The translations under genes were made by a program, and so were the position numbers. Below the pieces are notes generated by a model. It did no database searches, was not told where the DNA came from, and saw nothing but the letters and a program-made list of their open reading frames with translations. Positions 16,670 through 24,642 of a stretch of DNA of 64,000 nucleotides are shown piece after piece. The first letter of the stretch is position 1. Every line of letters starts with the position of its first letter. The stretch is from Neomoorella stamsii (lineage in GTDB: Bacteria; Bacillota; DSM-521; Neomoorellales; Neomoorellaceae). Where the stretch lies: positions 62,001 to 126,000 of the forward strand of contig NZ_PVXL01000055.1 of the NCBI RefSeq assembly GCF_002995805.1, written 5' to 3'.

Positions 16670-16758
16670 CGTACGATTTTTGGTATATTTGGGAGGAAAT
16701 GGTATAGAGGAGGACGAAAAATTAAGGACAGGATGGATATGAAAAGGAGCGATGCACC

Positions 16759-17709
16759 GTGTCCAGTCCTGTCCAAAATCCAGTTTACAGCCGGGACCAG
16801 AAGCCAGTTGCCCTCTCCCAAAAGGTAACATTACGTAAAGAAGAGCAGGCCTGGCAGCTGCTGGAACAGGGTCGCTTTCACGAGGCGGTTCCGCTTTATC
16901 AAAGAATCCTTCATACCAGGAAACGTTATGCTGCCGGGTGGAACAACCTGGGTTATTGCCTTCTTAAAATGGGAGAGGCAAAGGAGGCCCTGGCCTGTTA
17001 CCAGAAAGCCCTGAAACTTGCCCCCAGGGATGCCGACATTTTAATTAATACCGGGCTCTGTTACCAGCGCCTGGGGCAATGGCAGGAAGCTTGTCGTTGC
17101 TTCCAGCTGGCCAGCCAGTATGGTGCCGGGGATGCCGATCTCCTGAATAACATAGGTGTCTGCCTGGCCCAGCTCAACCGTATTGAAGAAGCCATCAAAT
17201 TTTACCACCAGGCCCTGGCCCTGGCTCCCCGGCAGGGGGAAATTATCGCCAACCTGGCGGCCGCCCTGGTCCAGGGCCGGCGCTGGCTGGAAGCAATTGA
17301 ATGCCTGGAAATGGCCCTGCGCCTGTTACCGGCGGACGTCTCCGTACTCAATAATGCCGCCACCTGCCTGGAAGCCCTGGGTAAATATTACCTGGCTGCC
17401 CCCCTCTATGCCCGGGCCCTGGCCCTCCAGCCGGGTGACCTGCAGGTTAGACTAAATTATGCCGCCTGTTTGATGAAATTAAGTCGTTTAGAGGAAGCCC
17501 GGGAAGTCCTGGAAGAATTGTTGCGCCTTGACCCCCGGCACGGCGATGGCTGGCAACTGCTGGGAGCCCTGTATGATGCCATGGGTGAGCCTGAAACTGC
17601 CGCCTGCTGTTACAACCGGGCCTGGGGATTGACCCCTACCAGGGAAGAAGGAAGGAAGGAAGGGATGACCCAGCATGCGCCTGCTGGCCAGCAAGAGTTT
17701 TACCAGTAA
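16759..17709 (+). CDS. TPR-repeat protein
   Basis: A 316-aa soluble protein built from about seven 34-residue TPRs (AWNNLGYCLLKMGEAKEALA, LNNIGVCLAQLNRIEEAIK, GWQLLGALYDAMGEPETA and others). TPR arrays are protein-binding scaffolds, so no specific function is implied. The GTG start lies behind AAAAGGAGCGATGCACC. Its 3' end overlaps ypmA by 35 bases. Confidence 0.8.
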   Translation: MSSPVQNPVYSRDQKPVALSQKVTLRKEEQAWQLLEQGRFHEAVPLYQRILHTRKRYAAGWNNLGYCLLKMGEAKEALACYQKALKLAPRDADILINTGLCYQRLGQWQEACRCFQLASQYGAGDADLLNNIGVCLAQLNRIEEAIKFYHQALALAPRQGEIIANLAAALVQGRRWLEAIECLEMALRLLPADVSVLNNAATCLEALGKYYLAAPLYARALALQPGDLQVRLNYAACLMKLSRLEEAREVLEELLRLDPRHGDGWQLLGALYDAMGEPETAACCYNRAWGLTPTREEGRKEGMTQHAPAGQQEFYQ

Positions 17710-17830
17710 CGATGAATTATATAAAATCGTCGACTTATTAAATAAAACCCTGAAGGATTATAACCTCATGTTTGGCCTGTCCAAAGATACAGGTGGGCAA
17801 ACCATGACCCTGTCCATTTACGAGGTGTAA
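17675..17830 (+). CDS. ypmA: YpmA family protein (DUF4264)
   Basis: A 51-aa ORF starting inside the end of the TPR gene. The sequence MRLLASKSF, NDELYKIVDLLNKTLKD, LMFGLSKD and the tail TLSIYEV are the conserved YpmA/DUF4264 signature of Firmicutes. The function is unknown. A purine-rich GGAAGGAAGGGATGA precedes the ATG. It is followed 2 bases later by surE. Confidence 0.75.
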   Translation: MRLLASKSFTSNDELYKIVDLLNKTLKDYNLMFGLSKDTGGQTMTLSIYEV

Positions 17831-17832
17831 CA

Positions 17833-18615
17833 TTGCTAATCCTGGTAACTAACGACGACGGTATCCACGCGCCGGGTATCAAAGCCCTTAGCCTGGCCCT
17901 GGCGGCCATCGGCAAGGTGGTCGTTGTAGCTCCTGAAAGAGAACGCAGCGCCATCGGCCACGGCATAACCATGCATAAACCGTTACGGATTACCGAAGTC
18001 CCCTGGGAAGAGCCCATCGGCAAGGGCCTGGCCATTAACGGCACCCCTGCCGATTGCGTCAAACTGGCCCTGGACGCCCTCCTGGAGGAACCACCGGCCA
18101 TGGTTGTCTCCGGTATTAACCGCGGTGAAAACCTGGGCACCGATGTCCTTTACTCTGGTACCGTCTCGGGGGCTATTGAAGGCTGTATCAACGGCCGGCC
18201 TTCCCTGGCGGTATCCCTGGTGGGGGAAGGAGAGTTTGATTTTACCTTTGCCGCCAGTTTCACGGCCCGCCTGGCCCGGGAAATACTCAAGCGGGGGCTG
18301 CCGGATGGTACCTTGTTAAACCTGAATATTCCTCACCTGCCTGAAGCTGAGATAAGAGGGATAGCTATCACCCGCCTGGGCCGGCGGCGCTACATCAATA
18401 CCGTCAGCTGCCGGCAGGACCCCCGGGGGCGGGCTTACTATTGGTTGGCCGGTGAGAAAGAGGATCTTGACCAGGGCCCCGATACCGATATCGGCGCCTT
18501 GAGCCGCGGCTTGATTTCCCTGACACCTCTGCAGCTAGATTTAACCCATTACGCCTTTCAGGAGGAATTAAGCACCTACCTGCCTTTTCTTTGGCCGGGC
18601 CACGGTAATAAGTAA
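17833..18615 (+). CDS. surE: 5'/3'-nucleotidase SurE
   Basis: 260 aa. The N-terminal ILVTNDDGIHAPGIKAL holds the acidic metal-binding pair; GTPADCVKLAL, VSGINRGENLGTDVLYSGTVSGAIEG and IALSLV-type segments complete the site. It is a metal-dependent phosphatase acting on nucleoside monophosphates in the cytosol. The TTG start is tight behind ypmA. The last 40 bases overlap the convergent spoVB-like gene. Confidence 0.94.
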   Translation: MLILVTNDDGIHAPGIKALSLALAAIGKVVVVAPERERSAIGHGITMHKPLRITEVPWEEPIGKGLAINGTPADCVKLALDALLEEPPAMVVSGINRGENLGTDVLYSGTVSGAIEGCINGRPSLAVSLVGEGEFDFTFAASFTARLAREILKRGLPDGTLLNLNIPHLPEAEIRGIAITRLGRRRYINTVSCRQDPRGRAYYWLAGEKEDLDQGPDTDIGALSRGLISLTPLQLDLTHYAFQEELSTYLPFLWPGHGNK

Positions 18616-20117
18616 AGATGGTTGGGGTTAATCATGCCGGAGCCGAAGAGGATTAAGAGATAGATTAACCCGCTGCCGGTAATAGTCTGAATAAGACGCC
18701 AGGTAGCCGGTACAGCCGCGAGAACCGTCCAGAAAAAGGAGGCGGCCAGGGCCAGCCCCCCGGCGGCCACCGCCGGCCAGTAAACAAAGGTCCGCAGATC
18801 CAGGCGTAAAGGGGTATACCTGGACAGAGCAAGGAGGTTTAAAATAGCCGTCGTAGCGCTACCCAGGTTCACCCCCAGGGCAGCTCCTGTAATCCCCAGC
18901 AGGGGGGTAAAGAAATAAATCCCCAGAATATCTACAAGCCCGCCGGTAACGGTGGTCCGGAGAACGGTCGGCATAGCCCCCAGGCCATTAAGAATGCCGA
19001 CGGTAGTTTGTTCCAGGTAGATAAAAAGGCTGCCCCAGGAAAGCATTTGCAAGGCTACCCCGGCAGCCGGCGTAGAGAAAATAAGATCACAAAGGGGTGT
19101 AGCCAGGAGATAAAAGATTACCACAAAGGGTAAACCGCTTAATACCGTAAGTTTTAAAGCCTGCCGGCAACGTTTAGATAACAGATCATAATCCTTCATG
19201 GCCTGGGCTTCAGCAATAGCCGGGACCATAGCCATGGCTACTGCCACGGTAATGACCATGGGCAGGTAAACCAGGGTCAGGGCGATGCCGGCATACTGGC
19301 CATAAATAGTCGTCGCTTCCGCTACACTTACTCCCCAGCGCTGCAGCTGGCGGGGGATCAGCAGGGCCTCCAGGGTCAACATAACCCCGCCGGTTGCCCG
19401 GGCCAGCATGACCGGCAAGGACAGGCGCGCCAGGGGTAAGATATCGGCTTGCATTGAACCTTCCTGGTAGATAGCAACATCATAGTAGGAACGTGCCCGC
19501 CAGAAAATAACGATACTTATAACCAGCCCTGCCAGTTCCCCTAGGACCATACCCATAGCCAGGCCGGCGGCAGCCATAGCCACCCCGTAGGGGAGGAAAT
19601 GGAGGCCAAAGAAGAGGCCGGCGCCTACCCGTACCACCTGTTCGCTTACCTGGGCCAGGGCCACCGGTTGCATCAGTTGCAGTCCCTGGAAATAGCCGCG
19701 AAAGGCCGAGCAAGTACAGACCACGGGGAGGGCCAGCAGCATAACCATAAAAGCCTGGTAAACCCGGGCATCGGCGAAGATCCTGCCAGTTAGATAAGGA
19801 GCCAGAAACCATAAAATTAAGGCTGCTATGAGCCCGCTACCGGCTAAAAAGAGCAGGGAAAGGCGGAAAACACTGCGTACCTTTCCCCAGGCCTGGATAG
19901 CCACCCTTTCCGCTATTAACTTGGCCAGGGCCACCGGCACACCGGCCGTAGCGATCATTAATACCAGGCTATAAAAGGGAAAAACCATTTCATAGAGGCC
20001 CATGCCTTCGGCGCCAATGAAACGTACCACCAGGATGCGGTAGGCAAAACTGATAATCCGGTTTAACAGGCTGGCCAGCATGAGAATAGCAGCACCCTGC
20101 CAGATAGATGCGCGCAT
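18576..20117 (-). CDS. spoVB: SpoVB-like polysaccharide exporter (MATE/MOP superfamily)
   Basis: A 513-aa integral membrane protein with about 14 helices. The N-terminal LMLASLLNRIISFAYRILVVRFIGAEGMGLYEMVFPFYSL pattern is typical of SpoVB/RfbX-type lipid-linked sugar flippases; only parts of it are quoted as marker. SpoVB is needed for spore cortex formation in Bacillus. GGGGTGAAAGT precedes the ATG. It diverges from the EF-G paralog and converges on surE. The family is certain; spoVB rather than ytgP/murJ-type paralog is less so. Confidence 0.8.
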   Translation of the reverse strand: MRASIWQGAAILMLASLLNRIISFAYRILVVRFIGAEGMGLYEMVFPFYSLVLMIATAGVPVALAKLIAERVAIQAWGKVRSVFRLSLLFLAGSGLIAALILWFLAPYLTGRIFADARVYQAFMVMLLALPVVCTCSAFRGYFQGLQLMQPVALAQVSEQVVRVGAGLFFGLHFLPYGVAMAAAGLAMGMVLGELAGLVISIVIFWRARSYYDVAIYQEGSMQADILPLARLSLPVMLARATGGVMLTLEALLIPRQLQRWGVSVAEATTIYGQYAGIALTLVYLPMVITVAVAMAMVPAIAEAQAMKDYDLLSKRCRQALKLTVLSGLPFVVIFYLLATPLCDLIFSTPAAGVALQMLSWGSLFIYLEQTTVGILNGLGAMPTVLRTTVTGGLVDILGIYFFTPLLGITGAALGVNLGSATTAILNLLALSRYTPLRLDLRTFVYWPAVAAGGLALAASFFWTVLAAVPATWRLIQTITGSGLIYLLILFGSGMINPNHLYLLPWPGQRKGR

Positions 20118-20301
20118 ACTTTCACCCCATCTAAACTTATGCCGGCCGGGAAATGTTTAGAAGAACCAGAAGTGGGGAAAAGTAGAAACGGCCTATCTTA
20201 AAAATATTTGACTAGAAAAAGAGGATTTTTGCAAAGAGAAGGCTAATATATACCTTGTTAAGTTTCCGTTAACAGCAGAAGGATGAGGAGGGCTTAATTT
20301 A

Positions 20302-22347
20302 ATGAAGGTTTACCCCAGTACCAATATCCGTAACGTTGGCATTGTAGCCCATGGCGGCGCCGGCAAAACGAGCCTCACGGAAGCACTGCTGTATAATGCC
20401 GGGGCCACCAAGCGTTTGGGCCGGGTTGACGAGGGCAACACCGTAACCGACTACCACCCGGAAGAAATTAAACGCAAGGTAACCATTAATACCTCCCTCG
20501 CTTTTGCCGAGTGGCAGGATCATAAGATAAATATCCTTGATACGCCGGGTTACAGCGATTTCTTTGGTGACGTCGTAAGTGCCTTACGGGTAGTTGATAG
20601 TGTACTGGTAGTTGTCAGTGCCGTGGCCGGGGTAGAAGTCCAGACTGAGGTTGTCTGGGAAGAAGCCGAGGCCCGTCACCTGCCGCGGCTGGCCTATGTT
20701 AATAAAATGGACCGGGAAAACGCCAATTTCCAGAAAGCCATAGAATCCATGCGGGAACGTTTGAGCGGTCGTATTGTCCCCGTCCAGCTACCCATAGGAG
20801 CCGCCGAAACCTTTAGCGGTGTCATCGATATTCTCAATCAGAAGGCCTACACCTATGACGGTAACGGTAATGAAAAAGAGGGCCCTGTCCCGGCTGAATA
20901 CTCCGGCGAAGTTGCGTCTTTACGAGAAGCCCTGGTTGAAGCTGCTGCCGAAGGCGATGATGAACTTTTAATGAAATACTTGGAAGGCGAGGAACTTACG
21001 CCGGATGAGGTGCGCCTGGGTCTCAAAAAAGCCATTGCCGAAGGAAAAGTGGTACCGGTCCTCTGCGGTTCGGCCCTGAAAAATATGGGGGTTAGACCCC
21101 TGCTAGACTATATTGTGGACTATTTACCTTCGCCCGTAGACGTGGCCGGTAAAACAGCGGCCGAACTGGAAAAGGAAAGCCTGGCCGCCCTGGTATTCAA
21201 AACCCTGGCCGATCCCTATGTCGGCAGGTTAAGTATGTTCCGGGTCTACAGCGGCGTTCTGAAATCGGACTCTACCGTTTACAACGCCAACCGGGAAAGT
21301 GAAGAAAAAATCGGCCAGCTTTTTGCCCTCCAGGGCAAAAACCAGGTAGCCGTTACCGAAATGCGGCCGGGGGACATGGGGGCCATTGCCAAATTGCAGG
21401 TTACCACTACCGGCGATACCCTTACCAGCAAGGCCAGCCCGGTCAAACTGGAAGGAATCAATTTCCCCGAACCGACCCTTCCCGTGGCCATCCGGCCTAA
21501 AAGTAAAGGTGATGAAGATAAGCTCAGCAATGCCCTGGCAAGGCTACTGGAAGAAGACCCGACTCTGCGCCTGAGTAAAAATACCGAGACCAGGGAAACC
21601 ATTCTCACCGGTATGGGCGAGTCCCACCTGGATATTACCCTGGAGCGCCTGCAGCGGAAATTTGGCGTCGAAGTAGAAATGAGCACGCCCAGGGTACCCT
21701 ACCGGGAAACCATTCGCGCCAGCGTTAACCGGGTGGAAGGCAAGCACAAGAAACAAACCGGCGGTCACGGCCAGTACGGTCATGTCTTTATTGACATGGC
21801 CCCCCTGCCGGACAAGGAATTTGAGTTTACCGAAACCATCTTCGGCGGTGCCGTCCCGCGGCAGTATATTCCGGCCGTGGAGAAGGGCATCCGGGAAGCC
21901 ATGCAGGAAGGGATCCTGGCCGGCTACCCGGTAACCAATATTAAGGTCAACCTGGCGGACGGTTCTTACCATACGGTAGACTCCTCGGAAATGGCCTTTA
22001 AGATTGCCGCCGGGATAGCCTTCCGCAAGGCCGTGGAACAGGCCAAGCCGGTACTGCTGGAGCCAATTATGAATGTAGAAATTATTGTACCCGAACAGTT
22101 TATGGGAGACATTATGGGCGATTTAAACGGCCGCCGGGGACGGATCCTGGGAATGGAACCCCAGGGTAAAAATCAAATCATCCGCGCCCAGGTACCCCTG
22201 GCCGAGATGTACCGCTACGCCATCGACCTGAAGTCCATCACCCAGGGCCGCGGCCACTTTAAAATGGACTTCGCCCAGTACGAAGAAGTCCCGGCCAGCA
22301 TTGCCGAAAAGATTATCCAGGAAGCCAGGAGAGAAAAGGAAGATTAG
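20302..22347 (+). CDS. Elongation factor G paralog (EF-G-like GTPase)
   Basis: 681 aa with all five EF-G domains. The G motifs differ from canonical FusA: G1 is AHGGAGKTS rather than GHVDAGKT; G3 is DTPGYSDF, with Tyr in place of the catalytic His; G4 is NKMD and G5 is GSALK. This identifies the accessory EF-G paralog group found in many Clostridia and Thermus, not the main translocase. The C-terminal half keeps GGHGQYGHV and PVLLEPIMNVEI of domains IV-V. It is encoded alone rather than with rpsL-rpsG-tuf. Its job (ribosome rescue, recycling or stress) is unresolved. Confidence 0.88.
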   Translation: MKVYPSTNIRNVGIVAHGGAGKTSLTEALLYNAGATKRLGRVDEGNTVTDYHPEEIKRKVTINTSLAFAEWQDHKINILDTPGYSDFFGDVVSALRVVDSVLVVVSAVAGVEVQTEVVWEEAEARHLPRLAYVNKMDRENANFQKAIESMRERLSGRIVPVQLPIGAAETFSGVIDILNQKAYTYDGNGNEKEGPVPAEYSGEVASLREALVEAAAEGDDELLMKYLEGEELTPDEVRLGLKKAIAEGKVVPVLCGSALKNMGVRPLLDYIVDYLPSPVDVAGKTAAELEKESLAALVFKTLADPYVGRLSMFRVYSGVLKSDSTVYNANRESEEKIGQLFALQGKNQVAVTEMRPGDMGAIAKLQVTTTGDTLTSKASPVKLEGINFPEPTLPVAIRPKSKGDEDKLSNALARLLEEDPTLRLSKNTETRETILTGMGESHLDITLERLQRKFGVEVEMSTPRVPYRETIRASVNRVEGKHKKQTGGHGQYGHVFIDMAPLPDKEFEFTETIFGGAVPRQYIPAVEKGIREAMQEGILAGYPVTNIKVNLADGSYHTVDSSEMAFKIAAGIAFRKAVEQAKPVLLEPIMNVEIIVPEQFMGDIMGDLNGRRGRILGMEPQGKNQIIRAQVPLAEMYRYAIDLKSITQGRGHFKMDFAQYEEVPASIAEKIIQEARREKED

Positions 22348-22356
22348 GCAGCTTGC

Positions 22357-22393
22357 AGCCCCCTCGCCAGGAGGGGGCTTTGATTTCTCGTTT
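22357..22393 (+). terminator. Terminator after the EF-G paralog
   Basis: GCCCCCTC-GCCAG-GAGGGGGC, 8 bp, followed by TTTGATTTCTCG and a T-run, 10 bases after the stop codon. Confidence 0.75.
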
Positions 22394-22513
22394 TTCAGGG
22401 CTACAGGTTTAATTATATTTAATTGTGAAAATAAGTACAATAATAGATGTGGAGGAAAAGCGGAGAAATAGGGAGGGATGGAGGGTTAAGCATAATTTAA
22501 CCAGATTTTCAAT

Positions 22514-22546
22514 GGAAAAGCGAAAGCGCCGCAATCCTTGCGGCGC
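22514..22546 (-). terminator. Terminator of tRNA-Trp
   Basis: On the minus strand, GCGCCGCAA-GGA-TTGCGGCGC folds into a 9-bp stem followed by TTTCGCTTTT, 12 bases past the tRNA end. Confidence 0.75.
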
Positions 22547-22558
22547 CTTACATTTTCC

Positions 22559-22634
22559 TGGCAGGGGTGGCAGGGCTCGAACCCGCAACCAACGGTTTTG
22601 GAGACCGCTACTCTACCAGTTGAGCTACACCCCT
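22559..22634 (-). tRNA. tRNA-Trp (CCA)
   Basis: A 76-nt cloverleaf. The acceptor AGGGGTG pairs with CACCCCT, G73 and an encoded CCA follow. D arm AGCTCAACTGGTAGAGT, anticodon loop CTCCAAA with CCA, and T arm GGGTTCGAGCCC are all present. A good promoter lies just upstream and a terminator downstream. Confidence 0.95.
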
Positions 22635-22645
22635 ACAGCAACTTT

Positions 22646-22674
22646 ATTATACCCCCTTTCCGCTTGTCAGTCAA
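22646..22674 (-). promoter_or_regulatory. SigmaA promoter for tRNA-Trp
   Basis: On the minus strand, TTGACT and TATAAT are separated by 17 bases, 12 bases from the tRNA 5' end. The match to consensus is 11/12. Confidence 0.8.
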
Positions 22675-22757
22675 GCCGTCGTTTTTTTACCGCCAGGCAG
22701 GTTTCTTTTTTTATAAGCCGAATATAGATATAATGTCAGCTTTTAGAGGTGTTGCCC

Positions 22758-23600
22758 TTGGTATATGCCGACCTCCACATTCATACCCTGGCTTCGGACG
22801 GCAGCCTGGCGCCGGCTGCAGTCCTGGAACAGGCGAAAAAAATCGGTCTCAAGGCTCTTAGTTTTACCGATCATGAAAGCCTTGCCGGTTATTACCAGGC
22901 TTGCAATTATGCCCGGGAACTCGACCTGGATCTCCTGCCTGGAATTGAAATGGTTACAAGTTTTAAAGGTCAGGAAATCCATCTCCTGGGCTATAACTTT
23001 GATCCCTATTCTCCCGTACTAATCTCCGCTTTACAAACTATCTGCCGGGAACGAAATTTCCTTGCCCGCAAAGTTATCCAGCGCCTGCAAGCCCTGGGTT
23101 TTAATATCAGCTGGGAGCAGGCCTTGAAGCTTATCCCTCCCGGCGGCGTCCTGGGTAAAAACCACATCCTGCAGCTCTTACGGCAGGCCGGTTATATCCG
23201 GGAACCTGCCCAGACAATCAAATTTTTGCGGTGTTATTTATCCCCCGGTGGCCTGGCCTACATCCCCTATGAAGGTAACCCCTTGCCCCGGGCGGTATCC
23301 TTGATTCACGCCGCTAATGGTATCGCCATCCTGGCCCATCCCGGCCTGATCAGGGATGAAGGACTGTTAGAGCTCATCCTGGAAGAGGGCATTGACGGCC
23401 TGGAGGTATTTTATTATTATCTAGGGGATAAAGGGAGAGATGCTATCCGTTATTTCTACCGGCTGGCCCTGGAACGGCGGCTTCTCATTACCGGTGGCAC
23501 CGATTTCCACGGTATTTATACGCCAGTAGAAATGGGCTCTATGGGCATTTCCGCCAGGATGGTTGCCAGGCTAAAGGATTATAAGGAGGCACCTGTATAA
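22758..23600 (+). CDS. PHP-domain phosphoesterase
   Basis: 280 aa from the TTG at 22758, which has AGAGGTG 6 bases upstream and gives the family-typical start VYADLHIHT; a GTG at 22749 is possible. Metal ligands are visible in DLHIHTLASDGSL, FTDHESLAGY, HPGLI and GGTDFHG. The family (TrpH/RNase AM-like) cleaves phosphoesters, including 3',5'-nucleotides or RNA 5' ends. A TATAAT at 22729-22734 probably serves it, with a poor -35. It precedes ddl by 2 bases. Confidence 0.82.
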   Translation: MVYADLHIHTLASDGSLAPAAVLEQAKKIGLKALSFTDHESLAGYYQACNYARELDLDLLPGIEMVTSFKGQEIHLLGYNFDPYSPVLISALQTICRERNFLARKVIQRLQALGFNISWEQALKLIPPGGVLGKNHILQLLRQAGYIREPAQTIKFLRCYLSPGGLAYIPYEGNPLPRAVSLIHAANGIAILAHPGLIRDEGLLELILEEGIDGLEVFYYYLGDKGRDAIRYFYRLALERRLLITGGTDFHGIYTPVEMGSMGISARMVARLKDYKEAPV

Positions 23601-23602
23601 AC

Positions 23603-24532
23603 ATGAAAATCGCCGTCTTAATGGGTGGCCCTTCTTCCGAAAGGGAAATTTCCTTAAAGAGCGGGGCTGCTGTTGCCGCCGCCCTGGTAAGCCTGGGGCA
23701 CGAGGTAATGAAGATTGACCTGGATGAGGAAGTAGTTGCTAAACTAAAGGCCTTTGCCCCTGACGTTGTTTTCAATGCCCTGCACGGCAGGCCGGGAGAA
23801 GACGGTTCTGTCCAGGGCTTGCTGGAGATTTTGGGCATCCCCTATACGGGCAGCCGCGTCCTGGCCAGCGCCATTACCATGGATAAAATCATGACCAAGC
23901 GTATCTTAAGCCAGGCCGGCATTCCTACCCCTGATTTTTTGAGCTGGACTGCTGGCCAGTATGCTGCCGACAGGGAAGAGGTAAAGAAACGCATTTTAAA
24001 GGACCTGGGTTTACCGCTGGTCATTAAAGCCCCGACCCAGGGTTCCACTATCGGCACCTTTATCGTAAGGGAGGAAGGAGAGCTAGCTACCGCCATTGAA
24101 GGCGCCTTAAAGTATGACCCGTGCTTTATGGCCGAGGCTTTTCTTCCCGGCCCGGAAATAACGGCCGCTGTCCTGGGCAACAGCGATCCCCTGGTCTTAC
24201 CTTTAATTGAGATTGTTTCCCATACCGGCTTTTATGATTATACGGCTAAATATACCCCTGGTTTAAGTGATCATATTATTCCACCCCGGCTGCCGGAGGC
24301 CGTCCTGGCCGCAGCCGCCTCTCTGGCCCGCCAGGCTTATATCCTCCTGGGCTGCCGCGGCTTTGCCCGGGTGGATATGATTGTTGCCGGGGGGCAGTCT
24401 CCTCAGGTCATCGAAGTCAACAGCGTGCCGGGGATGACGGCCACCAGCCTGGTTCCCGACGCTGCCCGGGCTGCCGGGCTGGACTTCCCGACCCTGGTGC
24501 AAAAAATAGTCGATCTGGCCCTGGAAGCCTGA
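23603..24532 (+). CDS. ddl: D-alanine--D-alanine ligase
   Basis: A 309-aa ATP-grasp enzyme joining two D-Ala for peptidoglycan. Marks in order are MGGPSSEREISLKSG, HGRPGEDGSVQG, TMDKIMTKR, VIKAPTQGSTIG, GCRGFARVDMI and IEVNSVPGMT. The length is normal for DdlB-type enzymes. It starts 2 bases after the PHP gene and ends in a terminator, so the two form one unit. Confidence 0.95.
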   Translation: MKIAVLMGGPSSEREISLKSGAAVAAALVSLGHEVMKIDLDEEVVAKLKAFAPDVVFNALHGRPGEDGSVQGLLEILGIPYTGSRVLASAITMDKIMTKRILSQAGIPTPDFLSWTAGQYAADREEVKKRILKDLGLPLVIKAPTQGSTIGTFIVREEGELATAIEGALKYDPCFMAEAFLPGPEITAAVLGNSDPLVLPLIEIVSHTGFYDYTAKYTPGLSDHIIPPRLPEAVLAAAASLARQAYILLGCRGFARVDMIVAGGQSPQVIEVNSVPGMTATSLVPDAARAAGLDFPTLVQKIVDLALEA

Positions 24533-24547
24533 AAAGTGTCATGTAGC

Positions 24548-24576
24548 AGCCCCGGTACCACGGGGCTTTTTCTTTT
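24548..24576 (+). terminator. Terminator after ddl
   Basis: AGCCCCG-GTACCA-CGGGGCT, 7 bp, followed by TTTTCTTTT, 16 bases after the ddl stop codon. Confidence 0.85.
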
Positions 24577-24618
24577 AACCAGGAGGAAAGGCCACCCCGG
24601 TGGCGAAGTATTACTTGT

Positions 24619-24636
24619 AACCCCCTGCAGGAGGTT
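24619..24636 (+). promoter_or_regulatory. Ribosome-site dyad before the UPF0182 gene
   Basis: AACCCCC-TGCA-GGAGGTT, 18 bases with one mismatch, contains the GGAGG used by the ATG at 24643. It could partly mask translation, or may be fortuitous. Confidence 0.3.
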
Positions 24637-24642
24637 TTTAAT

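Noticed and set aside
22425-22727. 100-aa plus-strand ORF across the tRNA-Trp locus
   Set aside because: It runs antisense through the tRNA, its promoter and its terminator and has no recognisable protein features.
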